The notes beneath the pieces were generated by a model that was not told the origin of the DNA, did no database searches, and saw only the letters and a program-made list of their open reading frames with translations. DNA of 64,000 nt. Source: Streptomyces lateritius. Its GTDB lineage: Bacteria > Actinomycetota > Actinomycetes > Streptomycetales > Streptomycetaceae. The position numbers and the translations under genes are program-made. Below, piece by piece: positions 51,547 through 60,447 of the stretch. The stretch spans positions 333,999 through 397,998 of the forward strand of contig NZ_BMTO01000006.1 of assembly GCF_014649715.1 (NCBI RefSeq), given 5' to 3'. The first letter of the stretch is position 1. Every line of letters begins with the position of its first letter.

Positions 51547-53145
51547 ATGGACCTCGTCATCCGTGACGTGGACGTCGTCGACGGCTCCGGCGGGGACTCC
51601 TACCGCGCCGACGTGGCCCTCGACGGCGGCCGTATCGCCGCGATAGTGAAGGAGGGCGCGGCGGCCGGCTGCCAGCGCCCCACCGCCCGGCGCGTCCTGG
51701 ACGCCGAGGGCCTCACCCTCTCCCCCGGCTTCATCGACATGCACGCCCACAGCGACCTCGCGCTCCTGCGCGACCCGGACCACAGCGCCAAGGCCGCGCA
51801 GGGAGTGACCCTCGAAGTCCTGGGCCAGGACGGGCTCTCGTACGCGCCGGTGGACGACCGCACGCTCACGGAGGTCCGCCGGGCGATCACGGGGTGGAAC
51901 GGCGACGGCTCCGACATCGACTTCGACTGGCGCACGGTCGGCGAGTACCTCGACCGCCTCGACCGTTCCCACGGCGGCAGGGGCATCGCCGTCAACGCCG
52001 CGTACCTCGTCCCGCAGGGGACGGTCCGGATGTACGCCGTCGGCTGGGACGACCGGCCCGCCACCGACGCCGAGCTGAACCGGATGCGCCGGCTCGTCGC
52101 CGAGGGCATGGAGCAGGGCGCGGTCGGCATGTCCTCCGGGCTCACCTACACGCCCGGCATGTACGCGCCCGACTCCGAACTCACCGAACTGTGCGGGGTC
52201 GTGGCGCGGTACGGCGGTTACTACTGCCCGCACCACCGCTCGTACGGCGCCGGCGCGCTCCAGGCGTACGAGGAGATGGTCGCCCTCACCCGGGACGCCG
52301 GCTGCGCGCTCCACCTCGCCCACGCGACGATGAACTTCGGCGTGAACAAGGGCAAGGCGCCGGACCTGCTGTCCCTCCTCGACCGGGCGCTCGACGCCGG
52401 CGCGGACATCAGCCTCGACACGTACCCCTACGCCCCCGGCTGCACGACGCTGGTCGCGTTGCTGCCGAGCTGGGCGAGCGAGGGCGGCCCGGAGGCGATC
52501 CTGGCCCGGCTCCGGGACGAGGCGGCCTCCGAGCGGATCCGCCACCACCTGGAGGAGATCGGCTCGGACGGTTGCCACGGCGTCCCGGTCGAGTGGGACA
52601 CCGTCGAGATCTCGGGGGTGAGCGACCCGGGGCTCGCTCGGTTCGTGGGCCGCCGCGTGGACGGCTGGACCACCGTCCGCCGGCTCCTCGTCGAGGACCG
52701 GCTGGGCACGACGATCCTCCAGCACGTGGGCCACGAGGAGAACGTCCGGGCGATCATGCGCCACCGGGTCCACACGGGCGGTTCGGACGGCATCCTGCGG
52801 GGCCTCAAGCCGCACCCGCGCGCGTACGGCACGTTCCCCCACTATCTCGGGCGGTACGTGCGTGAGCTGGGCGTGCTCTCCCTGGAGGAGTGCGTGGCGC
52901 ACCTGACCTCCCGCCCGGCGGCCCGCCTGCGCCTGCCGGACCGGGGCCTGATCCGCGAGGGCTACCGCGCGGACCTGGTCCTCTTCGACCCGATGACGGT
53001 CGCGGCGGGCTCGACGTACGCCTCCCCCCGCAGACTCCCGACGGGCATCCCCCACGTCCTGATCAACGGCACCTTCGTCATCGAAGACGGCAAACGCACC
53101 GACGCCCTCCCCGGCCGCTCCATCCGCCGCACGCCGGCAACCTGA
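51547..53145 (+). CDS. N-acyl-D-amino-acid deacylase (D-aminoacylase)
   Basis: 532 residues, amidohydrolase superfamily. Metal ligands appear in 'SPGFIDMHAHSDLALL', 'YYCPHHRSYGAG', 'CALHLAHATMNFGVNKGK' and 'HTGGSDGILRGLKPHPRAY', and 'LDTYPYAPGCTTLVALLP' is a family block. The last about 60 residues complete the beta sandwich ('IREGYRADLVLFDP'). It frees D-amino acids from N-acyl derivatives. ATG 51547 follows GAGGAG. It is the second and last gene of the rightward half of the cluster; 105 bases separate it from the convergent mannosyltransferase gene. Confidence 0.93.
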   Translation: MDLVIRDVDVVDGSGGDSYRADVALDGGRIAAIVKEGAAAGCQRPTARRVLDAEGLTLSPGFIDMHAHSDLALLRDPDHSAKAAQGVTLEVLGQDGLSYAPVDDRTLTEVRRAITGWNGDGSDIDFDWRTVGEYLDRLDRSHGGRGIAVNAAYLVPQGTVRMYAVGWDDRPATDAELNRMRRLVAEGMEQGAVGMSSGLTYTPGMYAPDSELTELCGVVARYGGYYCPHHRSYGAGALQAYEEMVALTRDAGCALHLAHATMNFGVNKGKAPDLLSLLDRALDAGADISLDTYPYAPGCTTLVALLPSWASEGGPEAILARLRDEAASERIRHHLEEIGSDGCHGVPVEWDTVEISGVSDPGLARFVGRRVDGWTTVRRLLVEDRLGTTILQHVGHEENVRAIMRHRVHTGGSDGILRGLKPHPRAYGTFPHYLGRYVRELGVLSLEECVAHLTSRPAARLRLPDRGLIREGYRADLVLFDPMTVAAGSTYASPRRLPTGIPHVLINGTFVIEDGKRTDALPGRSIRRTPAT

Positions 53146-53250
53146 CGGCCCCACGCCCCGCGCTCCCCGCTGTGGGCATTCGTTCCGCCGGGGCGATGGG
53201 AGTCCCCTCGGACGGAGCCCGGGGGACGGTGGGCGCGGCGGACGGCGGCC

Positions 53251-54690
53251 TTACGGGCGCGTCCGCTCCATGGGGCCGGTCACCACGAGAGCCTCACCGC
53301 CGCGAAGACCGGCCGCCCCCGACGCCCGCCGCACCCGCACGAGCCCCAGGACCAGCACCACACCACCCATCACAAACCCGTACCACGGCGTATGCCCCGA
53401 CGGCGCCGTCTCGTACACGAGCGCCCCCGACACCACCCCGAGCACCGCCCCCAGCCGACTCCCCCAGCCGACCGCGCCCACAGCCCCCACCGCCACCGTC
53501 CCCCACAGGACGTACCACGGCTGCACCATCGGCGAGAGCGCCACCAGCCCCACCAGCGAGAGCCCCAGCCCCAGGACCGGATCGATCCGCCCCTGCCAGG
53601 CCCGCCACGCCAGCACCAGAATGATCACCACCGCCGCCAGCAGCCCCAGCGTCTGCACCACGCTCTTGACCGGCTCGGGGTCGTCCCCGACCAGCAACCC
53701 CAGCCCGAGCCCCACGTCACTCGTCACCGACAACGCCGTGTGGATGGCCCCGGCGACGCTCTGCGTGCGGAGCCAGCCGAACCCGGTCCCGGCGACGAGC
53801 GTCGCGCCGACCGCCACGGCCCCCGCCACGAGCCCCGGCAGCAGGAGCCCCTTCACCAGCCCCCGTACGCCCCCGTCCCGGCGGGCCACCATCACCCCGA
53901 TGAACAGCAGCGCCACCGCCGCCGGTGACTTGATCATCATCGCCAGCCCGACGAGAACGCAGCCGGGCACCCACCGCCCGCGCACCGCGAGCAGCACACC
54001 GCTCAGCATCAGACCGATCATCAGGCCGTCGTTGTGCATGCCGCCGACGACGTGGATCAGCAGCAACGGGTTGAGGGCCGCCAGCCACAGCGCCCTGCTG
54101 TCGCCACCCAGCCCCCGAACGGCCCAGACGATGAGCGCGAGCGCGCCCAGCGCGATCAGCCGCATCCCGAACACGGCCGGCACGATCTCGCCACCGGTCA
54201 GCCGCACCACCGCCTGGGCGAGGACGAGGAAGACCGGGCCGTACGGCGCGGGTGTGTCGGTCCAGTGCCCGCCGACGCTGTCGGCGGCGTCGGCGCCCAG
54301 GTCGTCGGGGCCCAGGACGGAAGGGCCGGCTCCGTAGACGTCGTGGCCTTCGAGGACCATCGCGCCCTGGGCGATGTAGCTGTAGACGTCGGCGCTGTAC
54401 AGCGGCGGGGCGAGGAGCAGCGGCGCGGTCCAGCACGCGAGGGTCACCAGGATCCGGTCACGCACCCCGTCCGCCAGCAGCCGCCCGTACCGCCACCAGG
54501 CCGCCACGAGCAGCGTGAGCCCGAGGTACGCGAGGACGGCGCCGGCGACCGTGACCATCGAGCCGCGCGGGACCCACAGACCCCACGGCTCGCGTACCGG
54601 AAGCGTGCCGGCCGCGAGACCGCCGACGGCCACGGCGAGTGATCCGGCCGCACCCAGCCACCGGCATCCGGAGGCGCTCAGAACCCACAT
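53251..54690 (-). CDS. polyprenol-phosphomannose alpha-1,6-mannosyltransferase (MptB-like)
   Basis: 479 residues with about 13 membrane helices, GT-C type. The first extracytoplasmic loop has 'YSADVYSYIAQGAMVLEGHD' with the catalytic Asp and 'DTPAPYGPVFLVLAQ', both typical of MptA/MptB, and 'GGMHNDGLMIGLMLSG' follows. In mycobacteria these extend lipomannan-type mannan on the outer face; streptomycetes have related glycolipids or protein mannosylation. It has a leaderless-type promoter and is convergent with the D-aminoacylase gene. Confidence 0.88.
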   Translation of the reverse strand: MWVLSASGCRWLGAAGSLAVAVGGLAAGTLPVREPWGLWVPRGSMVTVAGAVLAYLGLTLLVAAWWRYGRLLADGVRDRILVTLACWTAPLLLAPPLYSADVYSYIAQGAMVLEGHDVYGAGPSVLGPDDLGADAADSVGGHWTDTPAPYGPVFLVLAQAVVRLTGGEIVPAVFGMRLIALGALALIVWAVRGLGGDSRALWLAALNPLLLIHVVGGMHNDGLMIGLMLSGVLLAVRGRWVPGCVLVGLAMMIKSPAAVALLFIGVMVARRDGGVRGLVKGLLLPGLVAGAVAVGATLVAGTGFGWLRTQSVAGAIHTALSVTSDVGLGLGLLVGDDPEPVKSVVQTLGLLAAVVIILVLAWRAWQGRIDPVLGLGLSLVGLVALSPMVQPWYVLWGTVAVGAVGAVGWGSRLGAVLGVVSGALVYETAPSGHTPWYGFVMGGVVLVLGLVRVRRASGAAGLRGGEALVVTGPMERTRP

Positions 54691-54698
54691 GACGGGTC

Positions 54699-54704
54699 AA
54701 CCTA
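54699..54704 (-). promoter_or_regulatory. -10 box TAGGTT, leaderless start
   Basis: On the minus strand TAGGTT lies 8 bases before the ATG of the MptB-like gene (54690). No ribosome site is visible. Confidence 0.5.
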
Positions 54705-54876
54705 TCCTGACCCGCGCGACCGGGCCGGTTCCGGTGACCGGCGCGAAACACCTGGTGACAGCGGCGATACGCGCGGTGCGCGCGCCGCACCCCGACCCGG
54801 GTGCGGATGCGGATCCGCGCGCACCCGCCGTGCCCGCCGCCGCACGGCCGCACTCACCGCCCTCGCCGCACGCGGC

Positions 54877-55410
54877 TCACTTCGGTCGCTTCGAGGCGCC
54901 CGGAGCCGACCCCGACTTGCCCGGCCGGCCGCCGGAACCGTCCGTCGCGGCGGTGGGCGAGGCGGTCACGGCCCCCGAGCCCGCCCCCGCGCCCTCGTCC
55001 CCGGACGGAGTAACGGAGGCGCTCGGAGTCGCGGCCCCGGTGGCGGCCGCGGATTCCGTGGCCGTGCCCGGCCGCGGCGCTCCCGTGCCCTCGCCCGATC
55101 CTCCGCCCGAGTCCCCGTTCCCGTCCCCGTTCCCGTCCCCGCCCGCCCCCTCGGAGTCGCCGCTCGACGAGGGGTCCGCCTGGATCAGCGCGGGCATCCC
55201 CGGACGCCGGTCGTCCTCGGACCGCGACCCCCCGTCCTGCCCGGACCGGAACGTTCCGCCGACGACCGCTGCGACAACGGCCGCGAGGAGTCCGACGCCG
55301 AGGACGCCCCCTCCGAAGAGTCCCCACCGCACGCCCGGCGCGCGGCGCGCCGACGCGTGCCGGCTGCGGCGCTCCGGGGCGCGGGGGGCGCCGCTGTCCT
55401 GGTGGCTCAT
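54877..55410 (-). CDS. single-pass protein with low-complexity exported tail
   Basis: 177 residues. An Arg-rich cytoplasmic head ('GAPRAPERRSRHASARRAPG'), one membrane helix (about 30-52) and an exported tail rich in Gly, Ser, Asp, Thr and Pro ('GAGGDGNGDGNGDSGGGSGE'), without any folded domain that I can recognise. The tail may span the peptidoglycan or be glycosylated, which would fit the mannosyltransferase gene downstream. The start at 55410 has a TAGAAT box 8 bases upstream and is probably leaderless. Confidence 0.75.
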   Translation of the reverse strand: MSHQDSGAPRAPERRSRHASARRAPGVRWGLFGGGVLGVGLLAAVVAAVVGGTFRSGQDGGSRSEDDRRPGMPALIQADPSSSGDSEGAGGDGNGDGNGDSGGGSGEGTGAPRPGTATESAAATGAATPSASVTPSGDEGAGAGSGAVTASPTAATDGSGGRPGKSGSAPGASKRPK

Positions 55411-55418
55411 GGCCGCGA

Positions 55419-55424
55419 ATTCTA
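55419..55424 (-). promoter_or_regulatory. -10 box TAGAAT, leaderless start
   Basis: On the minus strand TAGAAT, the closest match to the -10 consensus among the leaderless promoters here, lies 8 bases before ATG 55410. Confidence 0.55.
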
Positions 55425-55535
55425 GGGATCACGCCGCCCCGAGAGCGAGCCAGGTCACATTCGCGACATACGCCCGCCCCTCCCCGTACCGCCCGACGTG
55501 TCCCAAAACACGAGGCGTCCCGTCCCGGCCCGCCG

Positions 55536-55541
55536 TAAGCT
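55536..55541 (+). promoter_or_regulatory. -10 box TAAGCT, leaderless start
   Basis: TAAGCT lies 6 bases before the ATG at 55548 of the aminotransferase gene; no ribosome site is present. Confidence 0.5.
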
Positions 55542-55547
55542 CTCGAC

Positions 55548-56759
55548 ATGCAGGTGATCCAGTCCACGAAGCTCGCCAACGTCTGTTACGAAATCCGGGG
55601 CCCGGTGCTCGAAGAGGCGATGCGGCTGGAGGCTGCCGGTCATCGCATCCTCAAGCTCAACACCGGCAACCCGGCCGCCTTCGGTTTCGAGTGCCCGCCG
55701 GCGATCCTCGAGGACGTGCTGCGCAACCTCGCCGACGCCCACGGCTACGGCGACGCGAAGGGCCTGCTCTCCGCCCGCCGCGCGGTGATGAGCCACTACG
55801 AGACCAAGGGCATTCCGCTCTCCGTCGAGGACATCTACCTCGGCAACGGTGTCTCCGAGCTGATCCAGATGTCGATGCAGGCGCTGCTCGACGACGGCGA
55901 CGAGGTGCTCGTCCCCGCCCCCGACTACCCGCTGTGGACGGCCTCCGTCTCGCTGGCGGGCGGCACGGCCGTGCACTACCGGTGCGACGAGCAGGCGGAC
56001 TGGATGCCGGACCTCGCCGACATCGAGCGGAAGATCACCGACCGCACCAAGGCGATCGTGATCATCAACCCGAACAACCCGACGGGCGCGGTCTACGACG
56101 ACGAGATGCTCCGCTCCCTCACGGAGATCGCCCGGCGCCACAACCTGGTCGTCTGCTCGGACGAGATCTACGACAAGATCCTCTACGACGGCACCACGCA
56201 CACGCCGACCGCCGCCCTCGCGCCCGACCTGCTCGTCCTCACCTTCAACGGGATGAGCAAGAACTACCGGGTGGCCGGCTTCCGCTCGGGCTGGCTGGCC
56301 GTCTGCGGCCCCAAGGCCCACGCCTCCTCGTACATCGAGGGACTGACGATCCTCGCCAACATGCGCCTGTGCGCCAACATGCCGGCGCAGCACGCGGTGG
56401 CGGCCGCGCTCCAGGGCCGGCAGTCGATCGAGGACCTGGTCCTGCCCGGGGGCCGGCTTCTGGAACAGCGGGACACGGCGTACGAGCTGCTGACCCGGAT
56501 CCCGGGTGTGACCTGTGTGAAGCCGAAGGGTGCCCTGTACCTCTTCCCGCGCCTCGACCCGAACGTCTACAAGATCAAGGACGACCGCCAGATGGTCCTC
56601 GACCTGCTGCGGGCCGAGAAGATCATGGTGGTGCACGGCACGGGCTTCAACTGGCACGAGCCGGACCACTTCCGGATCGTCACGCTGCCGAACTCCCAGG
56701 ACCTGACGGACGCGGTGACCCGGATCGGACGGTTCCTGGACGGCTACAGCCAGCCGTGA
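55548..56759 (+). CDS. PLP aminotransferase (AlaA-like alanine transaminase)
   Basis: 403 residues, fold type I, class I/II. The PLP Lys is in 'TFNGMSKNYRVAGFRSGWLA'; 'IINPNNPTGAVYDD' contains the Asn-Pro-Thr-Gly site, 'VCSDEIYDKILYDG' the Asp and Tyr that hold PLP, and 'FNWHEPDHFRIVTLP' the Arg that binds substrate carboxylate. 'LANVCYEIRGPVLEEAMRLE' at the N-terminus is characteristic of AlaA-type glutamate-pyruvate transaminases. It makes alanine from pyruvate. Length and all active residues are normal. Confidence 0.94.
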   Translation: MQVIQSTKLANVCYEIRGPVLEEAMRLEAAGHRILKLNTGNPAAFGFECPPAILEDVLRNLADAHGYGDAKGLLSARRAVMSHYETKGIPLSVEDIYLGNGVSELIQMSMQALLDDGDEVLVPAPDYPLWTASVSLAGGTAVHYRCDEQADWMPDLADIERKITDRTKAIVIINPNNPTGAVYDDEMLRSLTEIARRHNLVVCSDEIYDKILYDGTTHTPTAALAPDLLVLTFNGMSKNYRVAGFRSGWLAVCGPKAHASSYIEGLTILANMRLCANMPAQHAVAAALQGRQSIEDLVLPGGRLLEQRDTAYELLTRIPGVTCVKPKGALYLFPRLDPNVYKIKDDRQMVLDLLRAEKIMVVHGTGFNWHEPDHFRIVTLPNSQDLTDAVTRIGRFLDGYSQP

Positions 56760-56781
56760 CGACGAGCCTCTCGGACGCCAC

Positions 56782-56810
56782 TCAACTTTAGACGAAATCT
56801 AAGCTAGGAT
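56782..56810 (+). promoter_or_regulatory. promoter with TTAGA-N5-TCTAA palindrome
   Basis: A perfect inverted repeat TTAGA-CGAAA-TCTAA (56788-56802) fills the spacer between TCAACT (56782-56787) and TAGGAT (56805-56810), a 17-base-spaced promoter for the following small gene. AT-rich palindromes of this type in high-GC DNA are usually operators, for example of Fur-family metal regulators. The regulator is unknown. Confidence 0.6.
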
Positions 56811-56841
56811 GGTCGCAGAGCTACTGCAGGAGGCCATCCCC

Positions 56842-57234
56842 ATGTACGAACCGATCCGCACCAAGTCGGTCCACCGGATGGCCGACGACGCTCCGGACGC
56901 GTACCCGCACCGCTCCCGCGAGGAGGAGCTGGACATCCAGCTCGCCGGACACCTCGCCGCCCTGCTCGCCGTCACGGACGAGCTGGGCGACGCGACCGCC
57001 GGCGACCTCATCGCCGAGCAGGTGGCACGGCTGCGTGGCGCGCCGCCGGCCCGCCACGCCGGACTGAGCGGCTCGCCCGCCCCGTCCCTGCACCGCCGCG
57101 CGCACGCCCTCGCGGGCCGCGCCCTGGTCGTCGCCGCCTCCCGTGCCGACACCGCCGCCGCGATCCTCGCCGCCGAGCGCATGGACGCGCACGCCGCCGC
57201 CCTGACCTCCCCGGATCTGGTCAGCGCCCCCTGA
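56842..57234 (+). CDS. small Streptomyces protein, unknown function
   Basis: 130 residues from ATG 56842, which has GCAGGAGG upstream; a GTG at 56809 is less likely. The protein begins 'MYEPIRTKSVHRMADD' and is otherwise helical and Ala-rich ('LDIQLAGHLAALLAVTDELG', 'AHALAGRALVVAASRADTAA'). It has no signal peptide or membrane helix. I believe it belongs to a conserved Streptomyces family without assigned role (SCO4983-like), but this is from memory. It is probably monocistronic: an operator-bearing promoter precedes it and a hairpin follows it. Confidence 0.75.
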   Translation: MYEPIRTKSVHRMADDAPDAYPHRSREEELDIQLAGHLAALLAVTDELGDATAGDLIAEQVARLRGAPPARHAGLSGSPAPSLHRRAHALAGRALVVAASRADTAAAILAAERMDAHAAALTSPDLVSAP

Positions 57235-57238
57235 CGGC

Positions 57239-57273
57239 CCCGGTCCGCGCGCCGCGGAGGCCCGCGGACCGGG
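57239..57273. terminator. terminator after small gene
   Basis: An 11-bp perfect stem (57239-57249 with 57263-57273) with a 13-base loop starts 4 bases after the stop codon at 57234. The stretch from here to 57425 shows no gene or further structure. Confidence 0.7.
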
Positions 57274-57425
57274 CGCCACTCACCCGTCCGCGCGCCCTGC
57301 GCCCGGCACACCATCCGACACCGTCGGCGCGACCGCCATGCGCCACTGCCGCGACCCTCGGTCGAGGCACCACGACGGCGCCCGGCCACGTCCGCGAGAG
57401 CGGCGCCGGCGCGGCCAGAAGAGAG

Positions 57426-57467
57426 ACACCGGCCCCCGAGGCCGTGAGGGGGCTCGGGGGCCGGTGT
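57426..57467. terminator. terminator after pckG
   Basis: A 15-bp perfect stem (57426-57440 with 57453-57467) with a 12-base loop lies 82 bases beyond the stop of the leftward PEP carboxykinase gene. Confidence 0.82.
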
Positions 57468-57548
57468 GCGTCGTGGCGGGCCGTTCGTGACCCCACTGGT
57501 CAGGGCGGTGTTCGGGGCGACCCGCCACGAGTCTTCGGGGGCGCGGGA

Positions 57549-59372
57549 TCAGCCCAGGCGCTCGACCAGGGCGCGGTACTGGTCCCACAGCTCCTTCGGC
57601 GTGTGGTCACCGAAGGTGTTGAGGTGCTCGGGGACCAGGGCCGCCTCCTCGCGCCAGACCTCGCGGTCGACCTTGAGCAGGAACTCCAGGTCCTCGGCCG
57701 GCAGGTCCAGGCCCTCGGTGTCGAGGGACTCGACGGTCGGCAGGATGCCGATCGGGGTCTCGACGCCCTCGGCCTTGCCCTCCAGGCGCTCCACGATCCA
57801 CTTCAGGACGCGGCTGTTCTCGCCGAAGCCGGGCCAGACGAACTTGCCCGCGTCGTTCTTGCGGAACCAGTTCACGTAGTAGATCTTCGGCAGCTTGGCC
57901 TGGTCGGCGCCGGCGCCGACCTTGACCCAGTGCGCCATGTAGTCGCCCATGTTGTAGCCGCAGAACGGCAGCATGGCGAACGGGTCGCGGCGCAGCTCGC
58001 CGACCTTGCCCTCGGCGGCGGCGGTCTTCTCGGAGGCGACGTTCGCGCCGAGGAAGACGCCGTGGTTCCAGTCGAAGGACTCGGTCACCAGCGGCACGGC
58101 GGAGGCGCGGCGGCCGCCGAAGAGGATCGCCGAGATCGGCACGCCCTTCGGGTCCTCCCACTCGGGCGCGATGATCGGGCACTGCGAGGCGGGGACGGTG
58201 AAGCGGGCGTTGGGGTGGGCCGCCGGGGTCTCGGAGTCCGGGGTCCAGTCGTTGCCCTTCCAGTCCGTGAGGTGCTTGGGCGCCTCCTCGGTCATGCCCT
58301 CCCACCACACGTCGCCGTCGTCGGTCAGCGCGACGTTGGTGAAGACGGCGTTGCCCCACAGGGTCTTCATGGCGTTGGCGTTGGTGTGCTCGCCGGTGCC
58401 GGGCGCGACGCCGAAGAAACCGGCCTCGGGGTTGATCGCGTAGAGGCGGCCGTCCTCGCCGAAGCGCATCCAGGCGATGTCGTCACCGATGGTCTCGACC
58501 GTCCAGCCGGAGATCGTGGGCTCCAGCATGGCGAGGTTGGTCTTGCCACAGGCGGACGGGAACGCGGCGGCGACGTACTTCGACTCGCCCTGCGGCGGGG
58601 TGAGCTTGAGGATCAGCATGTGCTCGGCGAGCCAGCCCTCGTCGCGCGCCATGACCGACGCGATGCGCAGGGCGTAGCACTTCTTGCCGAGCAAGGCGTT
58701 GCCGCCGTAACCGGAGCCGTACGACCAGATCTCGCGGGTCTCGGGGAAGTGCGAGATGTACTTGGTGGTGTTGCAGGGCCACGGCACGTCGGCTTCGCCC
58801 TCGGCGAGCGGCGCTCCGAGGGTGTGGACGGCCTTGACGAAGAATCCGTCCTCGCCGAGCTCGTCGAGGACGGCCTGTCCCATGCGGGTCATGGTGCGCA
58901 TGGAGACGGCGACGTACGCGGAGTCGGTGATCTCGACGCCGATGGCGGAGAGCGGCGAGCCGACGGGGCCCATGCAGAAGGGCACGACGTACATGGTGCG
59001 GCCCTTCATCGAGCCGCGGAAGATGCCGTCCTCACCGGCGAAGATCTTCTTCATCTCCGCGGGGGCCTTCCAGTGGTTGGTCGGGCCCGCGTCCTCCTCC
59101 TTCTCGGAGCAGATGAAGGTCCGGTCCTCGACGCGCGCGACGTCGGAGGGGTCGGAGGCGGCGTAGTACGAGTTCGGGCGCTTGATCTCGTCCAGCTTCT
59201 TGAACGTGCCCTTGGCGACGAGCTCCTCGCACAGGCGCTCGTACTCGGCCTCGGATCCGTCGCACCAGACGATGCTGTCCGGCTGCGTGATCGCTGCGAT
59301 CTCGTTCACCCAGGAGACGAGCTCCTGGTGCTTGGTGGGGACGGTGGTGGGAGCCGCGTTGTCGCGCGCCAC
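57549..59372 (-). CDS. pckG: phosphoenolpyruvate carboxykinase (GTP)
   Basis: 607 residues, the usual length for the GTP-dependent enzyme. The P-loop with the reactive Cys is '[14 protein letters not shown]'; '[16 protein letters not shown]' and '[19 protein letters not shown]' bind substrate and metal, and '[20 protein letters not shown]' contacts the guanine. It converts oxaloacetate and GTP to PEP, the first step of gluconeogenesis, in the cytoplasm. GTG 59372 has AAGGAG 5 bases upstream; the frame is open further upstream without family similarity. Monocistronic, with its own terminator. No other gene is seen in the 197 bases before the PAQR gene. Confidence 0.97.
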   Translation of the reverse strand: MARDNAAPTTVPTKHQELVSWVNEIAAITQPDSIVWCDGSEAEYERLCEELVAKGTFKKLDEIKRPNSYYAASDPSDVARVEDRTFICSEKEEDAGPTNHWKAPAEMKKIFAGEDGIFRGSMKGRTMYVVPFCMGPVGSPLSAIGVEITDSAYVAVSMRTMTRMGQAVLDELGEDGFFVKAVHTLGAPLAEGEADVPWPCNTTKYISHFPETREIWSYGSGYGGNALLGKKCYALRIASVMARDEGWLAEHMLILKLTPPQGESKYVAAAFPSACGKTNLAMLEPTISGWTVETIGDDIAWMRFGEDGRLYAINPEAGFFGVAPGTGEHTNANAMKTLWGNAVFTNVALTDDGDVWWEGMTEEAPKHLTDWKGNDWTPDSETPAAHPNARFTVPASQCPIIAPEWEDPKGVPISAILFGGRRASAVPLVTESFDWNHGVFLGANVASEKTAAAEGKVGELRRDPFAMLPFCGYNMGDYMAHWVKVGAGADQAKLPKIYYVNWFRKNDAGKFVWPGFGENSRVLKWIVERLEGKAEGVETPIGILPTVESLDTEGLDLPAEDLEFLLKVDREVWREEAALVPEHLNTFGDHTPKELWDQYRALVERLG

Positions 59373-59565
59373 GATTGCTCCTTGATGAGGGGTTTTTAGA
59401 TGTAGGCCCCTTGGGGGCTGCGACCCGGATGCTTCTCTGTGGAGACGCTCGCGCTCATCCGGTGCCGACCGCACTCATTTGATCATCCGACGCAAGTGCC
59501 CATATGTCCAGAGGGCCGCCCACGTGAGCATCGCCACTCCTCTTCGGGGCTTACGGGGGCGTAGG

Positions 59566-59571
59566 TAGCAT
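59566..59571 (+). promoter_or_regulatory. -10 box TAGCAT, leaderless start
   Basis: TAGCAT lies 7 bases before the ATG at 59579. It argues against the earlier ATG at 59570, which would overlap the box. Confidence 0.5.
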
Positions 59572-59578
59572 GCGAGGC

Positions 59579-60250
59579 ATGACTTCAGCCATGCCGTCGG
59601 TGACCGAGATAGAGCAGTTCGTGAAGCCTCGGCTGAGAGGCTGGCTGCACGCCGGGATGTTTCCCGCCGTGATCGTCGCGGGTGTGGTCCTGGTCGCCCT
59701 CGCGGACTCGCCCCGGGCCCGGATCGCCTGTGGCGTCTACGTCCTCACCGCCTGCCTGCTCTTCGGCATCAGCGCGCTGTACCACCGCGGGAACTGGGGT
59801 CCCCGCGGCGAGGCCGTCCTGCGGCGCCTCGACCACGCCAACATCTTTCTGATCATCGCGGGCACCTATACCCCGCTGACGCTGCTGCTCCTCCCCGAGT
59901 CCACCGGGCGGCCGCTCATGTGGGCGGTCTGGGTCGCGGCCGCCGCCGGCATAGCCTTCCGGGTCTTCTGGGTCGGCGCCCCTCGCTGGCTGTACACGCC
60001 CTGCTACATCGCGATGGGCTGGGCCGCCGTCTTCTTCCTGCCCGACTTCATGCGGGCCGGCGGCATCGCCGTCCTCGTCCTCGTCGTCGTCGGCGGCCTG
60101 CTCTACAGCGCGGGCGGCATCGTCTACGGCATCAAGCGCCCGAACCCGTCCCCGCGCTGGTTCGGCTTCCACGAGGTCTTCCACTCGCTGACCCTGGCGG
60201 CCTTCATCGTCCACTACGTCGGCATCTCGCTGGTGGCCTACCAAGCGTGA
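59579..60250 (+). CDS. hemolysin III family (PAQR/YqfA) membrane protein
   Basis: 223 residues with seven membrane helices. The family zinc-site residues are in 'FGISALYHRGNWGPRGEAVL' (Ser and His, then 'LRRLDHANIFLIIAGTYTP' with Asp-His) and the C-terminal 'WFGFHEVFHSLTLAAFIVHY' with two His. Relatives include eukaryotic adiponectin-type receptors, which are ceramidases; the bacterial role is thought to be lipid or fatty-acid homeostasis. Start 59579 is set by the leaderless promoter. The stop overlaps a possible small ORF. Confidence 0.9.
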   Translation: MTSAMPSVTEIEQFVKPRLRGWLHAGMFPAVIVAGVVLVALADSPRARIACGVYVLTACLLFGISALYHRGNWGPRGEAVLRRLDHANIFLIIAGTYTPLTLLLLPESTGRPLMWAVWVAAAAGIAFRVFWVGAPRWLYTPCYIAMGWAAVFFLPDFMRAGGIAVLVLVVVGGLLYSAGGIVYGIKRPNPSPRWFGFHEVFHSLTLAAFIVHYVGISLVAYQA

Positions 60251-60447
60251 GCGAGCCCTCCCCTCCCGCGCCCCTCCGCTCGGCCTGCGCGAGCGCCACT
60301 GGGGGTACTCCCCCTGGCCGCGCCGGGGGCGCCCCCACCCGGGCGAAGCTCCAGGGGAGCACCGGCCGCGCCGACGACCTGCTCGGCCTCCTCGACCGGA
60401 CCTTCGACACCCTCAAGGGCGGCCTGTCGCTCCGAGCGCGCCCCTGA
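60247..60447 (+). CDS. possible 66-aa ORF coupled to PAQR gene
   Basis: A frame starts at GTG 60247 within the stop of the PAQR gene (GTGA overlap) and ends at 60447, overlapping the end of the convergent hydrolase gene by 35 bases. The N-terminal half is Pro/Ala/Gly-rich and contains the G/C-rich near-palindrome around 60300-60330; the C-terminal half ('GRADDLLGLLDRTFDTLKGG') has strong G/C third bases and reads like an amphipathic helix. No domain is recognised. It could also be the remnant of a larger gene. Confidence 0.42.
   Translation: MSEPSPPAPLRSACASATGGTPPGRAGGAPTRAKLQGSTGRADDLLGLLDRTFDTLKGGLSLRARP

Noticed and set aside
57280..57588. 102-codon minus-strand frame downstream of pckG
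   Set aside because: Pro/Arg/Gly low complexity, covers the pckG terminator and no plausible start signal.
57444..59399. 651-codon plus-strand frame opposite pckG
   Set aside because: Shadow frame; pckG is unambiguous on the other strand.
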